A stretch of 41,953 nt of DNA from an uncultured Candidatus Saccharibacteria bacterium (GTDB taxonomy: Bacteria; Patescibacteriota; Saccharimonadia; Saccharimonadales; AWTP1-31): contig CAJAXB010000015.1 of NCBI GenBank assembly GCA_903946795.1, positions 1 through 41,953 on the forward strand, read 5' to 3'. Both the position numbers and the translations under genes were made by a program. Position 1 is the first letter of the stretch, and each line of letters begins with the position of its first letter. The notes below the pieces were generated by a model. That model worked only from the letters and a program-made list of their open reading frames with translations, was not told the DNA's origin and ran no database searches. Shown one piece after another: positions 14,819 through 22,079 of the stretch.

Positions 14819-15280
14819 TTAGGAATTTGACGTTTTAATATTTTTTGAGATTAACGATAGAACTAAAGCAATTATCAATACTGGTATTAGTAGCTTAGTT
14901 GAAATAGCTCCTGGTGGTGTGTGCTCAGAAATAACTGGTTTTAGTTGGCCGACTCCATAACGCAAAAACTGTTCAAGCAATAATAGTAATATGGCTAATG
15001 GTGTCAAAAACTTATATCGAATAATGATAACCCAACATAGTATTGCCATAAGTAGTTGGCTACTACCCCATTGTCCAAATATCGCAATTATATTTGAGCC
15101 ACCAGCAACAGAGGTATTAATTCCTGCAATAGAGTGGGCTCCTCCGTCGCTAGCAAACATGTGAATAAGGCTTCGTACTGTATTAACAACAGTTAGCAGT
15201 ATTAAAAAATAATATGCAATTTCCTGGCCTTGATATTTATTATTAGTTTTTGGAACAATATTCTGTACGGTAATTTTCAT
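14819..15280 (-). CDS. Four-helix membrane protein in the first cassette
   Basis: A 153-residue protein starting MKITVQNIVPKTNNKYQGQE at the ATG 15278-15280. A longer frame to 15370 only translates the terminator and tRNA-Lys (MSRVRVPPGP is the usual false product of a tRNA T-arm) and is rejected. Four hydrophobic segments are seen: IAYYFLILLTVVNTVRSLIH, NIIAIFGQWGSSQLLMAILC with WVIIIRYK, LTPLAILLLLLEQFLRYGVG, and LLIPVLIIALVLSLIS. The motifs GGAHSIAGINTS and a late TPPGA look conserved, but I cannot name the family. TGT-TACAAT lies 6 nt before the ATG. It occupies the position next to the tRNA. Confidence 0.75.
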   Translation of the reverse strand: MKITVQNIVPKTNNKYQGQEIAYYFLILLTVVNTVRSLIHMFASDGGAHSIAGINTSVAGGSNIIAIFGQWGSSQLLMAILCWVIIIRYKFLTPLAILLLLLEQFLRYGVGQLKPVISEHTPPGAISTKLLIPVLIIALVLSLISKNIKTSNS

Positions 15281-15286
15281 AATAAA

Positions 15287-15295
15287 ATTGTAACA
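15287..15295 (-). promoter_or_regulatory. Extended -10 of the tRNA-proximal cassette
   Basis: Minus-strand TGTTACAAT, hexamer 15287-15292, 6 nt from the ATG at 15280. It lies right behind the tRNA-Lys terminator. Confidence 0.55.
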
Positions 15296-15323
15296 AAAAA
15301 CAGAGACATTTAATCTCTGTTTT
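15294..15323 (-). terminator. tRNA-Lys terminator
   Basis: A 10-bp stem (15297-15306 with 15314-15323) and 7-nt loop; the minus strand runs on into a T-run. It ends tRNA-Lys transcription and is bidirectional in form. Sites R1 and R3 have related CTGTTT(T)AAG sequence at the same distance. Confidence 0.8.
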
Positions 15324-15337
15324 AAGCATATTCGTAT

Positions 15338-15414
15338 TGGAGGGCCAGGAGGGACTCGAACCCTCGACACCCTGCTTAAGAGGCAGGTGCTCTAACCAGC
15401 TGAGCTACTGGCCC
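15338..15414 (-). tRNA. tRNA-Lys(CTT)
   Basis: 77 nt including an encoded CCA (15338-15340). The acceptor GGGCCAG pairs with CTGGCCC, the anticodon stem CCTGC pairs with GCAGG around loop CTCTTAA (anticodon CTT), and the T-loop is TTCGAGT. The base before CCA is T (U73), whereas most lysine tRNAs have A73 or G73. It borders the cassette array, and its last bases plus CCA read GGCCCTCCA, shared with the 31-nt sites as GG(A/C)CCTCCA. Confidence 0.93.
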
Positions 15415-15466
15415 ATATCTTTAATAAGACGCTGTAAATAGTAACATATTACCTCTGTTTATGCAA

Positions 15467-17098
15467 TCAGTCTGACTCGTCTTTTTCCAGATTTATTGGG
15501 ACCGTAAGAGTGAATGTGGATCCTTTTTTAAGTTCTGATTCTAGACCTAGTTCTCCATGAATATGTCGGGCTAGCTTTGCTGTAATAAATAGACCAAGTC
15601 CGGTACCGTTAGTAGATCTCGTAAGCGGGTCTTCCGAACGCCAGAATTTATCATACACTTTAGCTTGTTCGCTTTTTGCTATGCCGTTTCCGGTATCTTT
15701 TACTGCAACAATAATATTATTGCCTTTTTTGTTGATTGTAACCGTGATGCCGCCTTGTTGCGTATACTTTATTGCATTAGTAACAAAGTTCTGCATGATC
15801 TCTTTGAAGTAAAGTTTATTAGTAGAAATTTTATCTACTGCCGGATCAATAGCAATCTTGAGATATAACCCCTTCTTTGCCGCTTGTGCGGTATATAGTT
15901 GTTCTATTTCTTTAATGATATCGCCAACCTTAAAAGTTTGAATCTCCATCTTTGTATCGCTTCGCTCTGCTCTTGAAAGAGCCGTTAAGTCATTAACCAT
16001 ATCAGCAAGAAAGACAACTTGGTCATGCGCTTTAGTTACAGATTCTTTGATATCTTCTACTGCAAGTTTAGGCTTATCGACAAGAAGCATACCCATAGAT
16101 AGCTCACCTTCGGCAATAGTAATTGGAGTGCGGAGCTCGTGACTCACTTCAGAAATGAACATATCTTTTTCTTCGTCGAGTGATTTCTCTTTCGTGATGT
16201 CTCTTAATAAGAGCGTGTAGCCCTCTTTCTTAGAGAATAAGGATGTGCCTTTAATCGTACTAATACTGAGATCCAGAGAAATTTGATCTGTGCTTCCTAC
16301 TGGCAATACAAGATCTTTTCGTCTTTGAATGTTTGTTGTACTCTCAAGCTCTTTGAAAATATCAATCGTATTTCCTTTTGAATCTTTAAGTTTCAAAATA
16401 CTTCTTATATGTTTTCCAGTAAGTGTCATGTGTGTATCTAATAGATTTAGGGCGGCAGCATTGTATGCCAAAATATATCCTCTCCCATCTGTCGTAATCA
16501 CTGGATCATACATCGTATTAATAAGCCCAAGCAGTCGGGCTCTTTCTCGCTCTACCTGATCTACCTTAGATTCCATATCTGTACGTTTTTGTACATTTGA
16601 AAAAACGAGTTGTGTAAGGATAATACTGACGATAAGGAGTAGTATGTATTGCGGTACAATTTTATTGAATGAAGCTATGGTAAGGCCATTATCCTGGTAC
16701 TGAACACCCATGACGAGCGCAGCCCATAGTGCAATAGAGCTATACACAACTCCTTTAGCCTGATAGCTAAAGTAGGTGAGGTAGATCAGTAATACCCATA
16801 TATACAAAAAGTAAGATAGCGTTGGCACAATAAAAATAAGTACAAAACAAAGTATCCAGTGGTAGGCATAGATTGATGCAGCTTTTGAAACATGGGGCCG
16901 TACACTCGGTAAAAGATGCGCGCCGGCAAAAAGAGAAAGGAAAAGGGCAGTGCCATACACGAGATATGGGTTAGTACTAAACGTCTGGTTTGTTAGAAAA
17001 TTAAAGATAAGTAAAAGGCTAATACCAACAATAGCAGCCACGATGATTCGTGGGTTTATTTCAGGAGATGAAGCTGATCGAACATTAGACTGAGCCAT
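15467..17098 (-). CDS. Membrane sensor histidine kinase with PAS domain
   Basis: A 543-residue kinase. The N-terminal third holds about six membrane helices (such as IIVAAIVGISLLLIFNFL, ILLLIVSIILTQLVF). A PAS domain follows (LINTMYDPVITTDGRGYILA), then a HisKA box with the phospho-acceptor His (FISEVSHELRTPITIAEGEL) and the HATPase with N box NFVTNAIKYTQQGG, G1 DTGNGIAKSEQ, F box FWRSEDP and G2 GTGLGLFIT. All catalytic motifs are intact. No response regulator lies beside it, so it is an orphan kinase here. It stops 52 nt before tRNA-Lys on the same strand and diverges from lemA. The ligand is unknown. Confidence 0.93.
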   Translation of the reverse strand: MAQSNVRSASSPEINPRIIVAAIVGISLLLIFNFLTNQTFSTNPYLVYGTALFLSLFAGAHLLPSVRPHVSKAASIYAYHWILCFVLIFIVPTLSYFLYIWVLLIYLTYFSYQAKGVVYSSIALWAALVMGVQYQDNGLTIASFNKIVPQYILLLIVSIILTQLVFSNVQKRTDMESKVDQVERERARLLGLINTMYDPVITTDGRGYILAYNAAALNLLDTHMTLTGKHIRSILKLKDSKGNTIDIFKELESTTNIQRRKDLVLPVGSTDQISLDLSISTIKGTSLFSKKEGYTLLLRDITKEKSLDEEKDMFISEVSHELRTPITIAEGELSMGMLLVDKPKLAVEDIKESVTKAHDQVVFLADMVNDLTALSRAERSDTKMEIQTFKVGDIIKEIEQLYTAQAAKKGLYLKIAIDPAVDKISTNKLYFKEIMQNFVTNAIKYTQQGGITVTINKKGNNIIVAVKDTGNGIAKSEQAKVYDKFWRSEDPLTRSTNGTGLGLFITAKLARHIHGELGLESELKKGSTFTLTVPINLEKDESD

Positions 17099-17183
17099 AT
17101 CTTTAAAGTATACCTGTTATGCTTGCGGTCGTGAAATAATAAAAAGCCTTATTGTTATAGACCTGTCAGACCATTAGCATTTT

Positions 17184-17203
17184 TGCTACACTGGAACAGG
17201 AGG
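17184..17203 (+). promoter_or_regulatory. Extended -10 and RBS of lemA
   Basis: TGC-TACACT has its hexamer at 17187-17192, and AGGAGG at 17198-17203 is a strong Shine-Dalgarno site 5 nt before the ATG. The transcript has a very short leader. Confidence 0.55.
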
Positions 17204-17208
17204 AAAGA

Positions 17209-17811
17209 ATGAAAAACACTAAAAATAGTAAATGGCTAATACCGGGCATAATTGCCGGAGTAGTATTATTAATAGTTTTAATGGTGGCGAGCAGCTACAA
17301 CGGTCTTGTGAATAAAAGAGAAAACGTCCGTAAATCTTTTGGCAATGTGCAAACGCAATACCAAAGACGCTCAGATCTTGTCCCTAACCTCGTCAATACG
17401 GTCAAAGGCGCTGCTAACTTTGAACAAACGACGCTTAATCAAGTAGTTGAAGCTCGTTCAAAAGCTACGAGTATCCAAATTGATCCTACAAAAGTAACTT
17501 CAGCTCAGCTACAACAGTACCAATCCGCACAAGGTGAGCTTGGCCAGGCAATTAGTCGTCTTCTTGTTACGGTTGAAAGCTATCCACAAATAAAATCAGT
17601 GGAAGCATTCAGGGATTTGCAGGCTCAACTAGAGGGAACTGAAAATCGTATTGCGGTTGCTCGTAAAGATTTCAACGATACAGCTTCTACGTATAACGCA
17701 ACTGTACAACGCTTCCCTTCTAACATTACAGCTGGGGTATTCAACTTTGATAAGTTCTCCTACTTTGAAGCTGATCCAGGCAGCCAAAAAGCACCTACAG
17801 TTACTTTCTAG
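17209..17811 (+). CDS. lemA: LemA family protein
   Basis: A 200-residue protein with one N-terminal membrane helix (WLIPGIIAGVVLLIVLMVAS) and the coiled LemA domain: YNGLVNKRENVRKSFGNVQT, YQRRSDLVPNLVNTVKGAA, ARSKATSIQ, GELGQAISRLLVTVESYPQI, and FRDLQAQLEGTENRIAVARK, then FNDTASTYNATVQRFPSNI. The domain lies outside the membrane or faces the cytoplasm depending on orientation. It is followed 13 nt later by a TPM-domain gene, the usual pairing, and the two probably act together at the envelope. The mechanism is not established. Confidence 0.95.
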   Translation: MKNTKNSKWLIPGIIAGVVLLIVLMVASSYNGLVNKRENVRKSFGNVQTQYQRRSDLVPNLVNTVKGAANFEQTTLNQVVEARSKATSIQIDPTKVTSAQLQQYQSAQGELGQAISRLLVTVESYPQIKSVEAFRDLQAQLEGTENRIAVARKDFNDTASTYNATVQRFPSNITAGVFNFDKFSYFEADPGSQKAPTVTF

Positions 17812-17824
17812 CACGTAGATAGTT

Positions 17825-18739
17825 ATGGTAAAAAAAATCAGAACTCTTGCGGTCACACTTTTCGCTGTTTTCGCGTGTGTATCTTTATTTGGCAGCAACT
17901 CGAGAGTATCCGCTTTAGCCGTGCCTCCGGCACCAACAGATATCCCAATCGTTGATACGACTAATACATTATCTGAAGAGCAGAAAAATAGTCTTGCGAA
18001 TAGTATCGCTGAATCTAGAGCGAAAACATCAAATCAAATCGCCATTCTCATGATCCCTTCTCTCGAAAATGGTTCGCTCGAAGAGTACTCTATTGATGTT
18101 GCACGACAGTGGGGTGTTGGAACAAAAGACAAGAGCAATGGCGTACTCATTCTCATTGTAAAAAATGATCGTAAAATTCGCATTGAGGTCGGCTATGGAC
18201 TCGAAGGTGCACTAACTGATGCAAAAACAAGCCAGATTATCCGAAATGTTATTACTCCGGAGTTCAGGCAAGATAAGTATTTCGAGGGGATTAGCTCAGG
18301 CGTACAATCAGTACAGCTTGCTATTCAAAACGAATTCGATCCCGCTCTAGAAAATAATGGTGACACCAAATATACGGCCAGTTTCTGGGAGTTCATGTTC
18401 TTTGCAGTTTTCTTTGGTCTTGTGTGGCTCAGTTCCATACTTGCACGATCTAAAAGCTGGTGGGGCGGTGGAGTTGTAGGAGGAGTATTGGGAATAGTTA
18501 TTGGTGTAATTTGGGGATTCATAATTACTGGCATCCTTGCAATCCTACTATTAGTAGCTCTGGGCCTATTGCTCGATAGGGCAGTATCGAAGAATTATGC
18601 TCAAAGAACAAAATCTAAACACACCCCAAGCTGGTGGGCTGGAGGAACATACTTTGGTGGTGGTTCAAGCGGAGGTGGAGGATTCGGTGGCTTTGGTGGT
18701 GGAGGATTCGGTGGCGGTGGTTCAAGCGGGAGCTGGTAA
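17825..18739 (+). CDS. TPM domain (YgcG family) membrane protein
   Basis: A 304-residue protein: a signal peptide (MVKKIRTLAVTLFAVFACVS), a TPM/DUF477 domain (VDTTNTLSEEQKNSLANSIA, QIAILMIPSLENGSLEEYSI, ARQWGVGTKDKSNGVLILIV, RIEVGYGLEGALTDAKTSQI), then helices WEFMFFAVFFGLVWLSSILA and IVIGVIWGFIITGILAILLL, and a glycine/serine-rich tail (GGGGFGGFGGGGFGGGGSSG). The low-complexity tail is typical of the family. The gene lies in an operon with lemA. A role in envelope or photosystem-type repair is known only for distant relatives. Confidence 0.93.
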   Translation: MVKKIRTLAVTLFAVFACVSLFGSNSRVSALAVPPAPTDIPIVDTTNTLSEEQKNSLANSIAESRAKTSNQIAILMIPSLENGSLEEYSIDVARQWGVGTKDKSNGVLILIVKNDRKIRIEVGYGLEGALTDAKTSQIIRNVITPEFRQDKYFEGISSGVQSVQLAIQNEFDPALENNGDTKYTASFWEFMFFAVFFGLVWLSSILARSKSWWGGGVVGGVLGIVIGVIWGFIITGILAILLLVALGLLLDRAVSKNYAQRTKSKHTPSWWAGGTYFGGGSSGGGGFGGFGGGGFGGGGSSGSW

Positions 18740-18767
18740 TTTTTAGGAAAAAATTTCAGTTGGAAAT

Positions 18768-18793
18768 TAAAAAACCTCCGGGGAGGTTATTTT
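18768..18793. terminator. Bidirectional terminator between the TPM gene and tRNA-Arg
   Basis: The stem AACCTC(C)/(G)GAGGTT spans 18773-18788. The minus strand continues into six T, so it ends tRNA-Arg; the plus strand runs TTATTTTG, so it can also end the lemA operon. Confidence 0.8.
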
Positions 18794-18800
18794 GATCATA

Positions 18801-18877
18801 TGGTACACCCGGACGGATTCGAACCGCCGACCCTCTGTTCCGAAGACAGATGCTCTAATCCACTGAGCTACGGGTGC
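18801..18877 (-). tRNA. tRNA-Arg(TCG)
   Basis: 77 nt with an encoded CCA (18801-18803). The acceptor GCACCCG pairs with CGGGTGT (a G-U pair at 1-72), the anticodon loop CTTCGGA gives anticodon TCG, the T-loop is TTCGAAT and the discriminator is A. No insertion signs are seen beside it. Confidence 0.93.
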
Positions 18878-18941
18878 AAAATGTTACATGGCAATTTAAT
18901 AACAGGGGTAATTATACGCTGAAATAGTGTTTTTCGCAACT

Positions 18942-19517
18942 CTACGAAGAGGCGTCTGACTTTTTTGGGTCTTGGGTCTTCTTTTTTGCAGACGTCTTAT
19001 TGCTACTTTCTTGTTTTTCTGCCTGCTTAATTGACTGTTGCAGCATTTTAATAAGAGATTTCGCATGATCCTTGCTCATACCAACTCGTGATACGGCAAG
19101 CGGTTGACTGCCGGTTCCGTTTGTTTGCATGAAGTTCATAACTACACCGTAGTTATTTACCATGACATGCGCCGTATCGGTATACACAACCCGGAGATCT
19201 ACAGGCATAAGCATTGCAATCGGCTGTGCAAGATCTAAAGAACCCTGATCTGAGCTATCGGAAGCCGTTTCAGTATACCCTGCAAGGCGATAAAGCTTAG
19301 ATGCGTATTCTTCTTCAATTTCAAAATAACTTATTAAAAGAGAAAGGATTTCTTCTTCGGGTCTCTGTTCACCTTTTTCAATAGATTCCAGTGATACTGG
19401 CTCTATTTCGACCGCTCCTGATGCCTCAGTGATAGATCGCTTTCTTCGCTCGCGATATAGTTTTAATTTTCTTCCAAGTTCACTATACGGATTTTGTACA
19501 CTATCATCTCTGCTCAT
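18942..19517 (-). CDS. XRE-type HTH protein with DUF3467-like C-terminus
   Basis: A 191-residue protein. Residues 9-75 form a Cro/C1-type helix-turn-helix (SELGRKLKLYRERRKRSITE, EPVSLESIEKGEQRPEEEIL). The C-terminal half (residues 100-170) reads IAMLMPVDLRVVYTDTAHVM, NNYGVVMNFMQ, SRVGMSKDHAKSLIKMLQQS and resembles DUF3467, a small domain with a conserved SxxHAKxLxxxL helix. The end is lysine-rich. It probably binds DNA, with a sensing or dimerising C-terminus. No target is evident; it is divergent from murB, with only about 90 nt between the starts, so murB control is possible but unproven. Confidence 0.75.
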   Translation of the reverse strand: MSRDDSVQNPYSELGRKLKLYRERRKRSITEASGAVEIEPVSLESIEKGEQRPEEEILSLLISYFEIEEEYASKLYRLAGYTETASDSSDQGSLDLAQPIAMLMPVDLRVVYTDTAHVMVNNYGVVMNFMQTNGTGSQPLAVSRVGMSKDHAKSLIKMLQQSIKQAEKQESSNKTSAKKKTQDPKKSDASS

Positions 19518-19604
19518 ATTTCTATTTTACGCCCTACCTCAGTTAAGAGCAAGGTATTATATCTGTTAATGCACTCGCTACTCGTGCATAATGACTGTAC
19601 TAAT

Positions 19605-20660
19605 ATGACTGATGTCCAGTACTATATGCATATGCATATTCAAAAAAATGTTTCGCTAGCTAAATATTCTACGATGCGTCTCGGTGGTGAAGCTAAGTTT
19701 TTTGCGACTGTTAAAGAAAAGTCAGATATTCCGCACCTGCTCGATTGGGCAGAAGAACGTAAACTCCCGGTCATTATGATTGGCGGTGGTAGCAATCTCA
19801 TTTGGAATGACAAAGGTTTTGAAGGACTTGTTATCGTCAACAAAATACGAGGATATAAGCTAGAAAAAGAAAATGATAAGAATAGCTACGTAACCATTGG
19901 TTCTGGAGAAGATTGGGACAGCGCTGTTGCAAAAACTGTAGCAGATGGTTTACACGGTATTGAAGCATTATCTCTCATTCCAGGGTCTACTGGAGCTACA
20001 CCAGTACAAAACGTTGGTGCTTACGGGCAAGAAATTGCCGACACGCTGGTAAGTGTTGAAGCCTATGATTCTCATTCGAAAAAATTTGTTGTTATTCCTG
20101 CTGAGCAATGTGGTTTCGGATATCGCACTAGTCGATTTAAAACAAAGGATAAAGGCAGATTCTATATAACTGAGCTGTGTTTCAGATTACATCACAAAGA
20201 TCCAGAACCGCCCTTCTATCCCTCTTTGCAAACGTACATTGATGAAATGGGAATTAAAAAGTTTACGCCTAAAACTCTGCGTGAGATTGTCATTGCAGTG
20301 AGGTCTAGCAAACTTCCTGATCCGAAAAAAGTGGCCAACAACGGCTCTTTTTTTGCCAATCCTATAATTACTAAAAAGCAATTTAACGTATTACATAAAA
20401 AATATCCTAAAATTGCTCATTGGGAACTAAAGAACGGAAACATTAAGCTTGCTGCCGCCTGGCTTATTGCGAATGCTGGATTCAAAAATTTTCATGATGC
20501 AAAAACTGGCATGGCAACTTGGGAGAAGCAACCGCTGGTGTTAGTGAATGAAAATGCAGAGTCTACATCAGATCTACTACTATTTCGTAATCGTATCATT
20601 AAAGAGGTTCATGCTAAATTTGGCATAGAGCTTGAACAAGAGCCCGAATTAGTTGGATGA
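19605..20660 (+). CDS. murB: UDP-N-acetylmuramate dehydrogenase
   Basis: MurB reduces UDP-GlcNAc-enolpyruvate to UDP-MurNAc with NADPH and FAD in the cytoplasm. Visible motifs are STMRLGGEAKFFATV, the FAD loop MIGGGSNLIWNDKGF, IPGSTGATPVQNVGAYGQEI, the CGFGYRTSRFK substrate arm and NNGSFFANPII with the catalytic Ser, ending ELEQEPELVG with the catalytic Glu. The frame is open from 19494, but MurB proteins start just before the LAKYSTMRLGG segment. The ATG at 19605 is chosen; 19626 and 19632 are alternatives. There is no clear RBS. It lies close to a murA-like gene, so cell-wall precursor genes are clustered here. Confidence 0.93.
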   Translation: MTDVQYYMHMHIQKNVSLAKYSTMRLGGEAKFFATVKEKSDIPHLLDWAEERKLPVIMIGGGSNLIWNDKGFEGLVIVNKIRGYKLEKENDKNSYVTIGSGEDWDSAVAKTVADGLHGIEALSLIPGSTGATPVQNVGAYGQEIADTLVSVEAYDSHSKKFVVIPAEQCGFGYRTSRFKTKDKGRFYITELCFRLHHKDPEPPFYPSLQTYIDEMGIKKFTPKTLREIVIAVRSSKLPDPKKVANNGSFFANPIITKKQFNVLHKKYPKIAHWELKNGNIKLAAAWLIANAGFKNFHDAKTGMATWEKQPLVLVNENAESTSDLLLFRNRIIKEVHAKFGIELEQEPELVG

Positions 20661-20668
20661 GAGTTCGC

Positions 20669-21949
20669 TTATATATCGCTAGGCAGTGGGAATTGTAAGG
20701 AGAATGCGGTAACTGTATTTTTCAGCTCGGCAAGAGCCTTTTCGTCAGAGTGCTTCGTAAGTGCAGTGTGCATCCACTCAGCAATGAGATCCATATGCTC
20801 TTCCTTTAGACCACGCGTAGTAATTGCAGGAGTACCAAGCCGCAGGCCACTAGGTCGATATGGCGGTAGCGTATCGTCAGGTATAGCATTACAGTTTGCA
20901 TTAAGTCCAATTGCATCCAATGTTTCTTGCGCATCTCGACCGTTCAGACCTTTAATGCTAGCCGGTATATCTATTAGAATCATGTGATTATCAGTACCAT
21001 TTGTGACGAGCTTAAAGCCTTTTTTCTGAAGCGATGTAGCGAGTCGCTTCGCATTTGCAATTATCTGCTTAGCATACGCTTGAAATTCTGGCTGTAATGC
21101 CTCTCTAAATGCAACAGCTTTTGCCGCAACAGTATGCATATGAGGGCCCCCTTGAAAACCTGGAAATACCTCACGATCTATGAGTGTTGGTAGATTTTCT
21201 ATAGTTTTGTCTGGTGCTTTTAGGGTATTACCCGCAATACCCTTGCTTACAATAAGTCCACCCCGTGGACCTCGTAATGTTTTATGTGTTGTGCTTGTGA
21301 GCACATGGAAACCATGATCAAGTGGATTCTCGATAGCCTTGCCCGCGATAAGTCCAGCAACGTGTGCCATGTCCGCCATGAGTAATGCACCGCATTCTTC
21401 ACCAATTGCTGCAAACTTGTCATAATCGAGCGTACGAGTATACCCACTGAAGCCAGCAATAATTATTTTTGGCCTCGTCTTGAGGGCTACAGCGCGCATT
21501 TCATCGTAGTCAATCTCACCAGTTTCAATATCTTTCATTCCATAGCGAACAAAGTTATATGCTTTAGAGCTCGATGTTACGGGATGACCGTGAGTTAGAT
21601 GCCCTCCATGATCGAGACGCATCGCCATGATTGTATCACCAAGATTAAGCCATGACTGATACACCGCAATATTAGCTGGAGCACCAGAATGCGGCTGCAC
21701 ATTAGCGTGATCACCATTAAATAATTCTTTAGCCCGTTCTATTGCCAGTGATTCAACGACGTCAGTATTTTCTTGGCCACCATAGTAACGCTTTCCTGGA
21801 TACCCTTCTGAATATTTGTTGGTGTACACGCTGCCAAGTGCTGTTAGGACATCACGACTTACATAGTTTTCGCTCGGTATAAGTTCCAGTCCTTCTCGTT
21901 GTCTTTTTTCTTCGGCAGTTATAAGCTTTGCAATTTTCGTATCTTTCAT
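20669..21949 (-). CDS. glyA: Serine hydroxymethyltransferase
   Basis: GlyA converts serine and tetrahydrofolate to glycine and methylene-THF using PLP. The 426-residue protein has the family features: LELIPSENYVSRDVLTALGS, GYPGKRYYGGQENTD, RAKELFNGDHANVQPHSGAP, the PLP lysine in TSTTHKTLRGPRGG, and FPGFQGGPHMHTVAAKAVAF. The frame could begin at 21961, but GGAGG lies 8 nt before the ATG at 21947-21949, so that start is preferred. A perfect palindrome in the leader (21973-21987) may matter for control. It is convergent with murB, ending 8 nt from it. Confidence 0.97.
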   Translation of the reverse strand: MKDTKIAKLITAEEKRQREGLELIPSENYVSRDVLTALGSVYTNKYSEGYPGKRYYGGQENTDVVESLAIERAKELFNGDHANVQPHSGAPANIAVYQSWLNLGDTIMAMRLDHGGHLTHGHPVTSSSKAYNFVRYGMKDIETGEIDYDEMRAVALKTRPKIIIAGFSGYTRTLDYDKFAAIGEECGALLMADMAHVAGLIAGKAIENPLDHGFHVLTSTTHKTLRGPRGGLIVSKGIAGNTLKAPDKTIENLPTLIDREVFPGFQGGPHMHTVAAKAVAFREALQPEFQAYAKQIIANAKRLATSLQKKGFKLVTNGTDNHMILIDIPASIKGLNGRDAQETLDAIGLNANCNAIPDDTLPPYRPSGLRLGTPAITTRGLKEEHMDLIAEWMHTALTKHSDEKALAELKNTVTAFSLQFPLPSDI

Positions 21950-21972
21950 ATGGTCCTCCATTGCTCTATATA

Positions 21973-21987
21973 GAGTACAAGGTACTC
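21973..21987. promoter_or_regulatory. Palindrome in the glyA leader
   Basis: GAGTAC-AAG-GTACTC, a perfect 6-bp inverted repeat with a 3-nt centre, 24 nt before the chosen glyA start. A TATATA stretch lies between it and the gene. It could be an operator or a small hairpin; no regulator is known. Confidence 0.35.
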
Positions 21988-22079
21988 AGCATCTAGGCTA
22001 GTACTTCTTTAAAATATCTTGAAAAAGCGAGTAGACCTTTCCTTGCATTCATATCGTATAAGGTATATATTAATGCAAT

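Larger units (their letters stand above)
9554..15414. other. tRNA-Lys-anchored gene cassette array
   Basis: Five equally oriented 31-nt sites divide about 5.9 kb into units that each hold one to two unrelated minus-strand genes, ending at tRNA-Lys(CTT). Reading from the tRNA the units are: membrane protein; DUF952 protein; GLUG fragment plus giant GLUG protein; P-loop kinase; broken HEAT gene. Three of the intact genes have an extended -10 six nt before the ATG, and two carry their stop codon inside the site. Islands next to tRNA genes usually arise by integrase action. No integrase is present in the window, so any recombination mechanism is inferred. Confidence 0.7.

Noticed and set aside
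14819-15370. 183-residue protein starting inside tRNA-Lys
   Set aside because: Its first residues are a translation of the tRNA T-arm and terminator; the start at 15280 has a promoter 6 nt upstream.
15338-15414. tRNA-Lys itself as a full 31-nt site
   Set aside because: Only the first 10 columns match; the GCAAC end is absent in the T-arm, so the tRNA shares an edge, not the whole element.
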